A DNA stretch of 64,000 nucleotides. Source: Vicia villosa (Eukaryota > Streptophyta > Magnoliopsida > Fabales > Fabaceae). Position 1 is the stretch's first letter. Every line of letters begins with the position of its first letter. The notes under the pieces are model-generated. The model was not told the DNA's origin. It saw only the letters and a program-made list of their open reading frames with translations, and did no database searches. Shown here piece after piece: positions 23,463-35,130 of the stretch. Position numbers and translations under genes: made by a program. The stretch is from assembly GCF_029867415.1 (NCBI RefSeq), contig NC_081183.1, positions 141,507,951 through 141,571,950 of the forward strand, given 5' to 3'.

Positions 23463-24691
23463 TGTTAGAACAAGATTTGTTCTTATCAATTATCTTAGTT
23501 TTGATGATAACAATAATATGAATTTTGCTTAAGATAATATGGTACTCTAATCCAATGCAATTTCCCTTTCAGGAAATATATAAAGAGTACGCATAATTCA
23601 ACGCTCAGAAGATGTGTCTCAAAATGGTTCAGCATGCAACATCAGAACATGGTCTGGCAAGACATCAGAAGATGGTCGAAGCAGAATCAGAACATGGGTC
23701 TATGGAAGCATCAGAAGAACATGAGATCAGAAGCACTGAAGATCAGAAGATGGTATCACGCTTAGAAGCACTTCAAGGTCAGAAGATCAGAAGATGCTAT
23801 GCACCAAGCTGTTTGACTATGATGATATTCAAACGTCGTATTCACAAACATCAGATCAGAAGGAAGTACACGTGGCAGACTACGCTGACTGACAAAAGGA
23901 ACGTTAAAAGCTACTAAAGGCTACGTCAGTAGACACAGCGTGAACAAGGCTCGAGGTAGTTGACAAAAGCGTATAACATTAAATGCGATGCTGTACGGAA
24001 CACGCAAAGCATTAAATGCATTCAACGGTCATCTTCTCAACGCCTATAAATATGAAGTTCTGATGAGAAGCAAGGTTAACGATTCTGCACCAAAACAACT
24101 TATATCAAACTTGCTGAAACGCTGTTCAAATCTAAACTCAAAATCTTCATCTTCATCAAAGCTCACTACATTGCTGTTGTAATATCTTAGTGAGATTAAG
24201 CTTAAACTGTAAGAGAAATATCACAGTTGTGATTATCGCTTTTAAGAAGCATTTGTAAACTCTTGAATTGATTACATTAAGTTGTAAGGAACTAGAGTGA
24301 TCGTGTTGATCAGTATACTCTAGGAAGTCTTAGCAGTTGGCTGAGCAGTTTGGAAGTCTTAGGAGTGAACTAAGCCTAGAGTGATCGTGTTGATCAGTAG
24401 ACTCTAGAAAAGTCTTAGGAGTGAACTAAGCAGTTGTTCCCGGAGTGATCAGTGTGTGATCAGAAGACTCTGGAAGACTTAGTTGCGGACTAAGTGGAAA
24501 ACCATTGTAATCCGTGCGATTAGTGGATTAAATCCTCAGTTGAGGTAAATCATCTCTGCGGGGGTGGACTGGAGTAGCTTCGTTAACAGCGAACCAGGAT
24601 AAAAATAATTGTGCAATTTATTTTTATCGTCCAAGATTTAAAGTCACACTTATTCAATCCCCCCCCTTTCTAAGTGTTTTTCTATCCTTCA
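23463..24691 (+). repeat. 3' LTR of the inner SIRE element
   Basis: 1229 bp, the same length as 15656-16884 with three substitutions by my reading. Followed by the TSD copy AGTTT (24692-24696). Confidence 0.96.
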
Positions 24692-24921
24692 AGTTTGTCA
24701 CTTTATCTCTCCTAACGTCATATCTCATTAAATGCAAATTGATGTCATGTTTTTCTGTAATCATTTCATTTAAACCATATTGCATTTATTATTTTTCTTT
24801 TAAATACCCCTCTTCATCTTCATTTCATCTTTTTCACTCTCTCTCTCTCTCTTCTTTTGTCTCTCTCTTTTTGCATTCATCGCATAAACCCTAGCTTGTA
24901 TCTGTAACTAAGCATTTCACC

Positions 24922-27297
24922 ATGAATCCTTCATCAAGTTCTTCAAGCCCAGCAGAAGTTTCCTCCACTCATCTGGTTTTTAGCAAGCATGGGTATGCTC
25001 CGTTGAAGACATGCTCCATTCCTACTGAATATTTGGAAGTTCTTTGTGAGTCTTCTGTGGACTTTGAAAATCTGAAAGCACATGGTTTCCAACCTGATGC
25101 GAGGATTTTGGCATAAGGCTGGTCAAACTATCTTGATAGATTGGTTAGACCAATTTATCCGGCTATTGTGAAAGACTTCTGGGCTCATGCAACGGTTACT
25201 CCAACTGCAATCATCTCCTTCGTGTTAGGGAATGAAGTTGTGATAACTGAGAAACTGATCAGGAAACTGTACAACTTGGATGATGAAGAAGGATGCACTG
25301 GTCCTCTTCATGCTAGAGTTAATTGGCTACAGGTTGAAAGACAAATCTCGTATGCTACTAGTATTGAATCTCATAAAACTAGTACATTGAGAGCGTTCTA
25401 TCAAGTTTGGGCTGAAATTATTCTGGGTTCTCTCCATCACAGAAGAAAATCGTTCTCCTCCTCTTACATCAGTCCTGATCACAAATACACTCTCTTTTGT
25501 ATTGGAAGAAGAATTGAACTCAACATCTCCAACATTCTTTTTTCAGAATCTGAAGATGTCTATTGAATAATCAAGAGATGAAGAACGTGAGAAGTACCCC
25601 CATCTTCCAAGAAATGCTATTCCTTTCGCCAGAATGATTTTAGACATTCTGATAGAAAGTGATTTGATGAACTCTTTAAGGACTATTGGAACGTCCAAAT
25701 TCTTTGGAGTTATTCAAGGTCCTTCATCAATGGTTTTGATCTGCTAAGATTGGAACTTATCAGGGAGATAACTTCTGTTCCTGTAATCTTCCCAGATATT
25801 CTGACCAGAAGAATTCAGGTTGAAGGCTTTGCTACGTTGTTTCAAGCAGAACTTCACAAGGCTGTTAAGCATTACTTGGAAGCTTCTATTAGAACTTAAT
25901 CTTCTGTTGATCCTGCATGGATTCGTGGAAGAGTGCTTCCTTCTCTGGCTGATCTTCAGAAGAAGGATCAGAAGAAGCAAGAAGCAAGGCTAAAAAGAAA
26001 GGCTTAAGAAGAAGAAGCCAAGCAAGCCAAGAAGCAGAGGGTCACCTATGATCCTGACAAGGTCAATACTCCAGAATATCAACAGAAGCGCATAAGAGAA
26101 GCTCTTCGTTCTGCAAGAACTGGCAACTCTTCCAGACATGTTTTCACTCCTCCTTCTGAACCACAAAACACCTTTATCATACCAAATCCTCCCCCACCAT
26201 CTCTTTCTACACCTATTCTGAACCCCACACCACTAAATGTCCATCCCCCAACTCCTTCTGATATCCCATCCTCATCAACCCTCCTCACAGACATACCATC
26301 CTCATCAAACATTCCCACAAATATTCCATCTTCTTCAACCACTGCAATTCCACCTTCTCTATCCCATCCCTTACCTGCTAGAAAATCCAACCCATACTGC
26401 CTCCTCTACCCTGACTACAAATTCACCTTCAATCCGCCTGAACCTGAACCCCATATTTACCTGGAGTTGTTCAGACATGAAGTTGTCAGTAGGCTGGATC
26501 TCTTGAGAGATGCCTTCTTCAATGACCTTGATGATGTTTCTACTAGAAACCTTTGGAGAAGCTTTCGCCAAGATTTTCAGGTGGGAGCTATGGCTGTTCA
26601 GAAGAGACTTGTGGCTAATGCACCTGGTTATGCTGGATATCTTCTTGAAGTTTATGATGGCAAATATTTTCATCCTATCAGAAACAGGAGAGTTCTTGAG
26701 GAGAAGATGTTTGTTGATGAGCTGCTGGATATTCCTTGTAGGGATATTATGGTATGGAGACCTAAGTATCCAGTTCTGACTGGAGACTTCAAGTTATTGC
26801 TTGACTTTCTGAGGGAAAATCCTTCTGAGGAAGACCCCAATTTGGTCATTCCAGAAGTTGTTGACCCGCCAGAAGTTGAAGGTCCTTCTGCACCAAGGAA
26901 TCTTGCTGCCATTCTTCAAGCTCTTGAGAATGGAGATTCTGATCTTCCTGCTGCAGAATATGATGGAGATGCTTTTATGGAAGAAGCTGATGCTGAAGAT
27001 CATCCTGTTGGAGACATTCCTGCTGAGGAAAATCAAGTTGATGATCTTACTATGGAAGTTGTGGTTGTGAATGCTGTCCCTCTGGACAGAAGTTGTGAAG
27101 CTTCTTCTGGTGAACCCTCTCTTCTGGCGAAAACTCTAGAGGTTATTCAGAAGAATCAGACTGAGCTAGCTTCTCGTATGGACAATCAAGATACAATCAA
27201 TGCTTAGTTCCGTACTTTCATGGAGAGACAGGCTGAGAGCAATGCTGGGATTCATGACATGCTGGCCAAGATTATGTCTAAGCTAGGGTCATCTTAG
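24922..27297 (+). pseudogene. Env-like ORF of the middle SIRE element (long form, degenerate)
   Basis: Begins MNPSSSSSSPAEV at 24922 and runs about 790 codons to the region of 27297, broken by in-frame stops (25114, 25564 and several between 25740 and 26010) and at least one frameshift near 25567. The N-terminal half (24922-25950) has no counterpart in the inner element. It contains VRPIYPAIVKDFWAHA and LGNEVVITEKLIRKLYNLDD, a pattern I associate with the N-terminal domain of plant transposon-derived env-like proteins (inference). The C-terminal half (26040-27297) matches 21030-22195: basic patch, Ser/Pro-rich linker, CRDIMVWRP and an acidic region. No transmembrane segment is seen. Confidence 0.75.
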
Positions 27298-28301
27298 TCT
27301 TTGTGTCTTAGTTGGTTTTTCTTTGTTTCTTGCATTTGTCTTCTATGCATCCTCCTTGTATTTTGTGATAATTCTCCTTTGCAAATCAATGAAAATTATC
27401 CTTCTTTCTCTCATATTGTTTGTTTTTCATTTGAATCTTTTATGTTTTTTGATGTTATGACAAAAAGGGGGAGAAAATGTGATAAATGGTCTGATTTATT
27501 TTATCAGTTGCTGGGAGAAAATCTCCACATTTCTAACAGAACTTGCTAGTTCTATGTCTTTGAGTGTTTTTGCAGGAATTGAAGATATTCTTAAAAGCTC
27601 AACATGAGAAGCAAAGACATGAGGAAAATCAATTCTGTATGGATTCAAGCTCATGAAAATCGAAGCAAGCTGAGTGCTGTAAAGCTTCAAGAATCAGAAG
27701 CAAGAAGGAAGAATGTTATGATATTCTGATGATAAAATATGTTCTAACTCATTCTTATTCCTTATATGTTCCGATGCATGTTTTTAGTCCTAAAATATGC
27801 TCTAAAACATTACTGTTGTTTGCTCTGATACGTATTATATGTTCTGATACATATATTATGTTCTGATTCATTCATGCTCTGACTTTTGTTGTTTAGTTTA
27901 TTTTGTAACATTTCAGGATGTAGAGATGCTCTGATAATGCTCTGGTACATTCAACAATGTTCTGATACAATCTAGCATACAATGATTCAAGAAGAAATTC
28001 AAGCTCTGAAGCTGTCCTATGGAAGCAAGAATCAGAAGCTATGAATGTTCTAAAAGATCTAAGCATATGTGATCGTCTCAACTGAAATGGAAAATACTCA
28101 GGGAAGTCCTTTATTTATAAATTTCTTCCAGTATTTATTTCAGGGGGAGATTATTTATCTCAGGGGGAGATTGTTAATCTCAGGGGGAGACATATTCACA
28201 CACTATGTTCATATGCTTATGCTATAGCTGTGTAATTGTCTTTAGCCGTCTGATATTCTGATTGCAAATTCATATCATTTATGTATGTTTTTGTCATCAT
28301 C

Positions 28302-28315
28302 AAAAAGGGGGAGAT
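28302..28315 (+). other. Polypurine tract of the middle SIRE element
   Basis: AAAAAGGGGGAGAT before the 3' LTR, with CAGGGGGAGA repeated three times upstream (28141-28190). Confidence 0.9.
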
Positions 28316-29448
28316 TATTAGAACAAGATTTGTTCTGATCAATATTCTTAGTTTTGATGATAACAATGTATATGAATTTTGTATGAGATAATGTGGTACT
28401 CTAATACTACGCAATTTCCATTTCAGGAATTAAATAAAAAGTATGCACAAAATCAGCGCAAGAAGCACTGACTCAGAAGGTTCAGCATGCAACATCAGAA
28501 CATGGTCTGGCAAGACATCAGAAGATGGTCAAGCAGAATCAGAACATGGGTCTATGAAAGCATCAGAAGAACTTGAGATCAGAAGCAGAAGCACTGAAGT
28601 TCTCATGGTATCACGCTTAGAAGCACTTCAAGGTCAGAAGATAAGAAGATGCTCTGCACCAAGCTGTTTGACTCTGATGATATTCAAACGTTTTTTTACA
28701 CAAACATCAGATTAGAAGCAAGTACAAGATGGCAGGCTACGCTGACTGACAAAAGGAACGTTAGAAGCTATTAAAGGCAACGTCAGTAGACACAGCGAAA
28801 GCAAGGCTCGAGGTAGTTGACAAAAGAGTGAAACATTAAATGCAATGCTCTACGGTTTACACAAAGCATTAAATGCTCCCAACGATCATCTTCTTAAACG
28901 CCTATATATGTGAAGTTCTAATGAGAAGCTGAAGAACACACTTGCGCAATTATACAGAAACACTGTCAAATTCAAAAAGCTCTCAAACTTCATCATCAAA
29001 CTCACTACATTGCTGTTGTAATATCTTAGTGAGATTAAGCTTAAACTTAAAAGAAAATCACAATTGTGATAATAGCTTTCTAAGAAGCATTGTAACTCTT
29101 AAAAGAATTTGTTTACATTAAGTTGTAAGAACTAGAGTGATCAGGTTGTTGATCAGTATACTCTAGAAAGTCTTAGAGGGTATCTAAGCAGATTGTTCCT
29201 AGAGTGATCAGGTTGTGATCAATATACTCTAGAAGACTTAGAAGTTGTCTAAGTGGAAAACCATTGTAATCTCGTGTGATTAGTGGATTAAATCCTCAGG
29301 TGAGGTAAATCACTCCAAGGGGGTGGACTGGAGTAGTTTAGTTAACAACGAACCAGGATAAAAATCATTGTGCAAATTGTTTTTATCTTACAAGTTTTAA
29401 AGCTACACTTATTCAAACCCCCCTTTCTAAGTGTTTTTCTATCCTTCA
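28316..29448 (+). repeat. 3' LTR of the middle SIRE element
   Basis: 1133 bp. The terminal TG has become TA (TATTAGAACA). Pairs with 9229-10360, with 28 substitutions and one indel by my count. Followed by the TSD copy TAATG. Confidence 0.95.
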
Positions 29449-31851
29449 TAATGCACCTGGTGTGTTCATGGAATAGATGAATGGGATCTTTCATGACTAC
29501 ATGGATAAGTTTGTTGTGGTATTCATTAATGACATCTTGATTTACTCTAAGAGTGAGGAAGAGCATGCTGAACACTTGAGGGTTGTTTTATCCGTGTTGA
29601 AAGAGAAGAAGTTGTTTGCTAAGCTATCTAAATGTGAGTTCTGGTTAAGTGAAGTAAGCTTTCTTGGGCATGTGATTTCAAGTGGTGGTATTTCTGTTGA
29701 TCCTTCGAAGATTGAGGCTGTATCTCAATGGGAAGCTCCTAAGTCTGTTGTTGAGATTAGAAGTTTTCTTGGTTTGGATGGCTATTACAGGAAGTTCATT
29801 GAGGGGTTTTCTAAGTTGTCGTTACCGTTGACGCAGTTGACTAGAAAGGGTCAAGCCTTTATTTGGACTTCGCAGTGTGAAGAGAATTTTCAAGAACTTA
29901 AGAGAAAATTGACTTCTGCTCCTATTTTGATTTTACCGGATCCGTTAGAACCTTTCGTTGTGTACTGTGATGCTTCTTTGTTGGGATTGGGAGGTGTTCT
30001 AATGCAAAAAGGACAAGTGGTAGCTTATGCTTCAAGGTAACTCAAAGTTCATGAGAGGAATTATTCTAGGCATGATTTGGAATTGGCAGCTGTGGTGTTT
30101 GTGTTAAAGCTTTGGAGACATTACTTGTTCGGATCAAGGTTTGATGTGTTTAGTGATCACAAGAGCTTGAAGTACTTGTTCGATCAGAAAGAGTTGAATA
30201 TGAGACAAAGAAGATGGTTGGAGTTCTTGAAGGACTATGATTTTGGTTTAAACTACCATCCTGGTAAAGCGAACGTTGTAGCCGATGCATTGAGTAGGAA
30301 GTCATTGCACATGCCTATGTTGATGGTTCGAGAGTTTGAATTATTGGAACAATTTAGAGACTTGAGTTTGTTATGCAAAGAGATTTCTAGTGGTGTGAAG
30401 CTTGGTATGTTGAAGCTTACTAGTGGTATTTTGGATGAGATTCGAGAGGGACAGAAATCTGATTTTGGTTTGGTTGATCGATTCACATTGATTAATCAAG
30501 GAAAAGGTGGTGACTTTCAGATGGATGAGAATGGTATTATGAGGTGTCGTGATCGAGTTTGTATTCCAGATGTTACGGACTTGAGAAAGAGGATTCTTGA
30601 GGAAGGACATAGAAGTGGTTTGAGTATTCATCCGGGCGCTACTAAAATGTATCAAGATCTGAGGAAAATGTTTTGGTGGCAAGGTATGAAGAAGGACATA
30701 GCAGAATTTGTGTAGTCTTGTTTGACTTGTCAAAAGTCAAAGATTGAACATCAAAAACCGTCTGGTTTGATGCAACCGTTATCTATTCCCGAGTGGAAGT
30801 GGGATAGTATCTCTATGGATTTTGTTTCAGGTTTGCCGAGGACATCGAGTAATTGTGAGGCAATTTGGGTCGTTGTGGATAGATTGACTAAATGTGCTCA
30901 TTTTATTCCGATGAGGATGGATTATTCAATGGAGAGACTTGCTAAGTTATACATCGAGAGGATTGTGTGCTTGCATGGTATTCCATCGAGTATTGTTTCG
31001 GATAGAGATCTGAGGTTCACTTCGAGATTTTGGGAAGGTTTGCAAAGTGCATTGGGTACGAAGTTGCGTTTGAGTTCAGCGTATCATCCGCAAACTGATG
31101 GTCAAACGGAGAGGACTATTTAGTCACTTGAAGATCTTTTAAGGTCTTGTGTTTTGGAACAAGGAGGAAATTGGGATAGTTTCTTGCCTTTGATCGAGTT
31201 TACTTATAACAACAATTTCCATTCGAGTATTGGAATGACACCTTTTGAGGCGCTTTATGGTAGGAGGTGTAGAACTCCTTTGTGTTGGTATGAGTCAGGA
31301 GAGAGTGCTGTGGTTGGACCCGAATTGATTCAGGAGACTACGGATAAGATTAAGATGATTCAAGAGAAGATGAAGGCTTCTCAAAGTCACCAAAAGAGTT
31401 ACCATGATAAGAGAAGGAAGGCTCTTGAGTTTGAGAAGGATGATCATGTGTTTCTTCGTGTTACGCCAATAACGGGAGTTGGTAGAGCCTTGAAGTCGCG
31501 TAAGTTGACACCATGTTTTATTGGTCCTTACCAAATTTCGGAAAGGGTGGGTGAAGTGGCTTATCGGATTGCGTTGCCACCGTCTCTTTCTAATCTCCAT
31601 GATGTGTTCCATGTGTCTCAATTGAGGAGGTATATCGCGGATCCATCGCATGTTGTTCAGTTGGATGATGTTCAAGAGATAATTTGACGGTTGATACAAC
31701 ACCTATGCAAATTGAAGATCGTGAAGTGAAGAAACTTCGTGGTAAGGAGATCGCTTTGGTGAAGGTGGTATGGGGCGGAGTCGCCGATGGCAACATCACT
31801 TGGGAACTCGAGGATAAGATGAAGGAAGCGTATCCGGAGTTATTCGTTTGA
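29449..31851 (+). pseudogene. Chromovirus pol continuation: RT, RNase H, integrase, chromodomain
   Basis: Resumes the reading frame broken at 9228 with APGVFME. Domains: RT palm with FINDILIYS (normally F-I-D-D; codon 29528-29530 reads Asn); RNase H with [17 protein letters not shown] and [11 protein letters not shown]; integrase zinc region ([13 protein letters not shown]...CLTCQKSK) and core ([30 protein letters not shown]); then a C-terminal chromodomain (about 31700-31851; KLRGKEIALVKVVW and TWELEDKM). In-frame stops lie at about 29474, 30039, 30714 and 31121, with a frameshift near 31680. Two of the stops are explained by C-to-T at Gln codons, judging from the related element at 51270-54349. 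Confidence 0.92.
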
Positions 31852-31878
31852 GGTAATTTTCGAGGCCAAAAATCTTTT

Positions 31879-31892
31879 AAGTTGGGGAGAGT
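31879..31892 (+). other. Polypurine tract of the chromovirus
   Basis: AAGTTGGGGAGAGT directly before the 3' LTR start at 31893. Confidence 0.85.
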
Positions 31893-34618
31893 TGTAACAG
31901 CCCGTTTTTTTATTTATTTATTTATTTATTTTTTGGTACTTATATTATCATATTATTTATACTAATTGGTGTGTTAATTAATTAATAAATTGATAAGTGA
32001 TATAATTATTAATTTAATTAATTAAACTCGAGTGCAATTGTGTTTAATTGAGTTAATTAAGTTATTAGAGAGTCAGTATTAATTGGGCCTATTTGTTAGA
32101 GTTATAAGCAATTAGGAGGTGTTATTAATTTTAAAGCCCAATATAATAAATAAAGATAGTAAGAGAGGAAATGGGGAGTAGGAGCATCATTTTCATTTTC
32201 TGGTTTAAAGAATAGAAGTGGAGGAGAGGAACAAGAAGAGGAACTAGGGTTTTGGAGGAGAAATAAAGAGGTAAGGGGGAGAATCCCTAATCATTGTGGG
32301 CTAGTATAATGGGGAATTTGGTAGATTAATATACTTGTCTTTGTTCATAGCTGAAGCATATAGAAATATATTCTTCAATCTGTCTGTATAAATTCTGTTG
32401 GAAATAATTGGTAGTTGAAAATGATGTTCACACATTGCTGTTCCGTGTTATTATGATTCTGGAAAATGAAAACTGTTTGTAGTGTTAACTTGGAATGTGT
32501 CCCTGTTTCCATTTTATGAATCATTGTAGCATATGAAATTAGTTTATCCTTTTCAATAAATTAATATAGAAACCATGTGTGTATTACTTGATAAACATAT
32601 TATATATATAGATTTTCGGTACATACCCTGTTCCCTTTTATGTTCCTTGATCATTCATTGGCTGCTGTTAGTTGGCTACTAGGTGGATGAACGAGGACCA
32701 CATCACCATATTATAATTATTTAATAAAAAAAATGCTGCTGTTTAATTGCTATTGGCCAAGTGGAACCGTGAAATCACCAATGCACTTATTTCATTCACT
32801 CGTCACTGTAGCTATTCATTGGCCCAATGAAAACATGAGTCACTAACATACTTTATTTGATAGAATACGCTACTGGCTAGCTATTAGACTGAAATGAAAA
32901 GTAAAACACATGGAATGATATGATAAGTATATACATACCTAGGCTAATTGGTAAATGAAGATGTGAAAACACTATATTATACTTTATTGATAGACTGACT
33001 ACTTCTACTAGCTATATATATGCATTTTTTTTTAAATAAAAAAAACGTGAAGGCCAATATATATTTAGTGATAAGAAGTATTACTGTTACTAGCCATTTT
33101 GTTCAATTAAGCACGTGAATACCATCACCCTCATTGATGGAAAAATGTGATGAACATATATGCTAATTAGTAAATAGATATGTTTCTATGTTTATTCTAA
33201 GGTTGAAACTTCTATGAGTAGTTAGAGGGCATAATTCAAATGGCTTCTTAGTTTAATATGAAAGTGAGTAAATCATATAACATTGACAAATTGTGAGTTA
33301 GCATGTGATAATATTAACTACTAGTGTTAATTGAAATAGTAGACTGGAATTGTGTGTTGACTATTATATGTGAATAATGCTTATGTGATGAGAATGTGGT
33401 GTACAATATTATGGATAATTCATAGAGTGGATTATTGTGATATGCTAAATATTAAGATGGTAGAGATGATCTTAATTGCATATGTTTGTTAACATTGTAC
33501 ATACATTCATATCATGGTGTGCCTTGAAACAAAGGTGGTTTGCTTTGAAACAAAAGCGAGGCTTAGATTCTAGAGTGAATCGAAAGCGGTAAACTATATG
33601 TTTACATTTTGGTGGGCTTTGGTCTTGTCCGGATCAGAAGCGTGGCTTGGATTCTAGATATTGAATCGGAAAGCGGTGAAACTTTGGGTTCACAATTCGG
33701 TACCACATGCATAGCGTCACATATCTTGCATTGGGTCACATTAAAATTATGCGATGATTGAATATATGAAGTTGATGGAGTTGTGATATGTGTATGAGTT
33801 TGATAATTGAAACGAGTGAGGTTTGAATACATATTTGATTAAATGTGTGAATACGTGATAATTATGGTTGTATACGTAATTGAGAATATAATAGTAGAAT
33901 TGAAATGTTATACTAATTAAGCTTGTTGTATACTTGATAACATGTGAAATATGGGCTGATTACTATTATCTACAAGATCATGCATAGTATGATTAATTAC
34001 TTGAAGTGTTGACTTAACCATTGTATTCCGTTATACTTTCTTCATAATGGTTCGTATTCTCACCCTTCTGTTTTAATGTTGCCTCGTTTGGCAACATGCA
34101 GGTTCTGGAGTTTAGTGGCCGCGTGTGACCTAGCCAGAGGTTCTTCCTTGGTTATTGGAGACTAGGTAGTGAGTCGATGCTCTGGTCATGTAACACTGGG
34201 TAGATTAGATGTATTGAACTCATGTTATATTTGCTCATGTATTATGCTATGACTTGTGAACTTTTATTGGTTACTTGTCGTCTTGAGAGGCTTATAAGCC
34301 AAACATTCTGATTTTAACTTATGTTGAATTGAGACCATTAGTTGATGTATGATCATGGTATGGGATATGAATCATTATGACTCGCATGAGTATCATATTT
34401 TCCGCTGTGAATGCATATCCAGGTTAAATTGTGATTTTGTGTTAAGTGTTATTAAAATGACCAGGTGTATTGTGTTGTATAGATGAATGCTGTCAGTTTT
34501 TTTTTATCAAAGGTTTTTAGTTTTCTAAAAACGTCGATGTGACGCCCTTTTGAATTATATGCATGCTATTCTCTGATTATATGTTAAATATTTTGGGGTA
34601 GTAAAAAGGGGTGTTACA
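31893..34618 (+). repeat. 3' LTR of the chromovirus
   Basis: TGTAACAGCCCG...GTGTTACA, followed by the TSD copy CAGGT (34619-34623). Matches 4410-7138 along its whole length. Confidence 0.95.
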
Positions 34619-34722
34619 CAGGTTGGTTCATTTAACTAATTAACAGAAAACAATATAGGCATAAAAAAATACTCATATTATTCAATATTTTATTTTCCGA
34701 TAAAGAAATTACACTATAAGCT
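34619..34722. repeat. Duplicated alpha-glucosidase 3' end, copy 1 right half
   Basis: Continues the copy interrupted at 4409. It matches 41829-41943, and on the minus strand the edge reads K-L-I-V-stop, identical to the last residues of the gene at 41928. Similarity stops just beyond (about 34722), where a pyrimidine-rich tract begins. Confidence 0.82.
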
Positions 34723-35130
34723 TCATTTTCTGTTTTCTTTCTTCCTCTTCTTCTTAATTCTATCTTCCTGTCCCTCTCTTTATCTTCCTTCTTCTTTATT
34801 CTGCTTCCTCTCTCGTCTTCTTATTCTTCTTCTTTCTTATCTCTTCTTTTTCTTCAACAAAAAATATTACTTTATCGTCCTCTTCTTAGATCTACGAAAC
34901 ATTGACGATTATGTTGTTGTTGATATTTTTATTGTTGTTGCACGTTTCGAGAAATTATATCTGAGTGATCTAAACTGCTTGATCAACGGGTTGTTTAGAA
35001 GCTACATGGGTTAAGAAATTCTTGCAGATCTGAAGAAAAGCGCTTATGGATTGGGAATTCCTTTTAGTTAGAGATTTTTTAAACTTTTATCTTATGATGA
35101 TTTATCTTTTGGTTAGAGATTTCCTTTTGG
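34723..35130. other. Pyrimidine-rich tract and unassigned AT-rich DNA
   Basis: 34723-34860 is almost entirely C and T (CTTCTT-type words); the rest is AT-rich. No ORF or RNA gene recognised. Confidence 0.6.

Larger units (their letters stand above)
15656..24691 (+). mobile_element. Inner SIRE-type element, internally deleted, very young LTRs
   Basis: 9036 bp, bounded by LTRs 15656-16884 and 23463-24691 (both 1229 bp) and a 5-bp duplication, AGTTT, at 15651-15655 and 24692-24696. I see three LTR differences (15956/23763, 16012/23819, 16334/24141), about 0.24%. The element has LTR, primer site, GAG, protease and integrase, then a deletion that removes RT and RNase H, then an env-like ORF lacking its N-terminal half, a 3' tail with a 70-bp tandem repeat, polypurine tract and LTR. 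It is non-autonomous as it stands, though the sequences needed in cis for copying look intact. Confidence 0.96.
9229..29448 (+). mobile_element. SIRE/Maximus-type Ty1/copia element (middle layer of the nest)
   Basis: Bounded by LTRs 9229-10360 and 28316-29448 with a 5-bp duplication, TAATG, at 9224-9228 and 29449-29453. It spans 20.2 kb, of which 9.04 kb is a further insertion (15656-24691). The remaining roughly 11.2 kb carries GAG, protease, integrase, RT, RNase H and a large degenerate env-like ORF, as expected of the SIRE lineage. I count 28 substitutions between the LTRs over 1132 positions (about 2.5%). Coding defects: a GAG frameshift, a protease active-site change, an integrase catalytic change, and a broken env-like ORF. 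Confidence 0.95.
4410..34618 (+). mobile_element. Tekay-type Ty3/gypsy chromovirus, interrupted by a nested copia pair
   Basis: Complete but broken element bounded by two direct LTRs (4410-7138 and 31893-34618) and by a 5-bp duplication, CAGGT, at 4405-4409 and 34619-34623. Order: LTR, iMet primer site, gag, protease, RT, RNase H, integrase, chromodomain, polypurine tract, LTR. This is the chromovirus order, and the three gag zinc knuckles and late chromodomain fit the Tekay lineage. The RT is split at 9228/29449 by a 20.2-kb copia insertion. Without it the element is about 10 kb. Several in-frame stops, a frameshift and an RT active-site change make it non-functional. My count of LTR differences is about 42-45 over 2.73 kb (about 1.6%). 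Confidence 0.95.
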
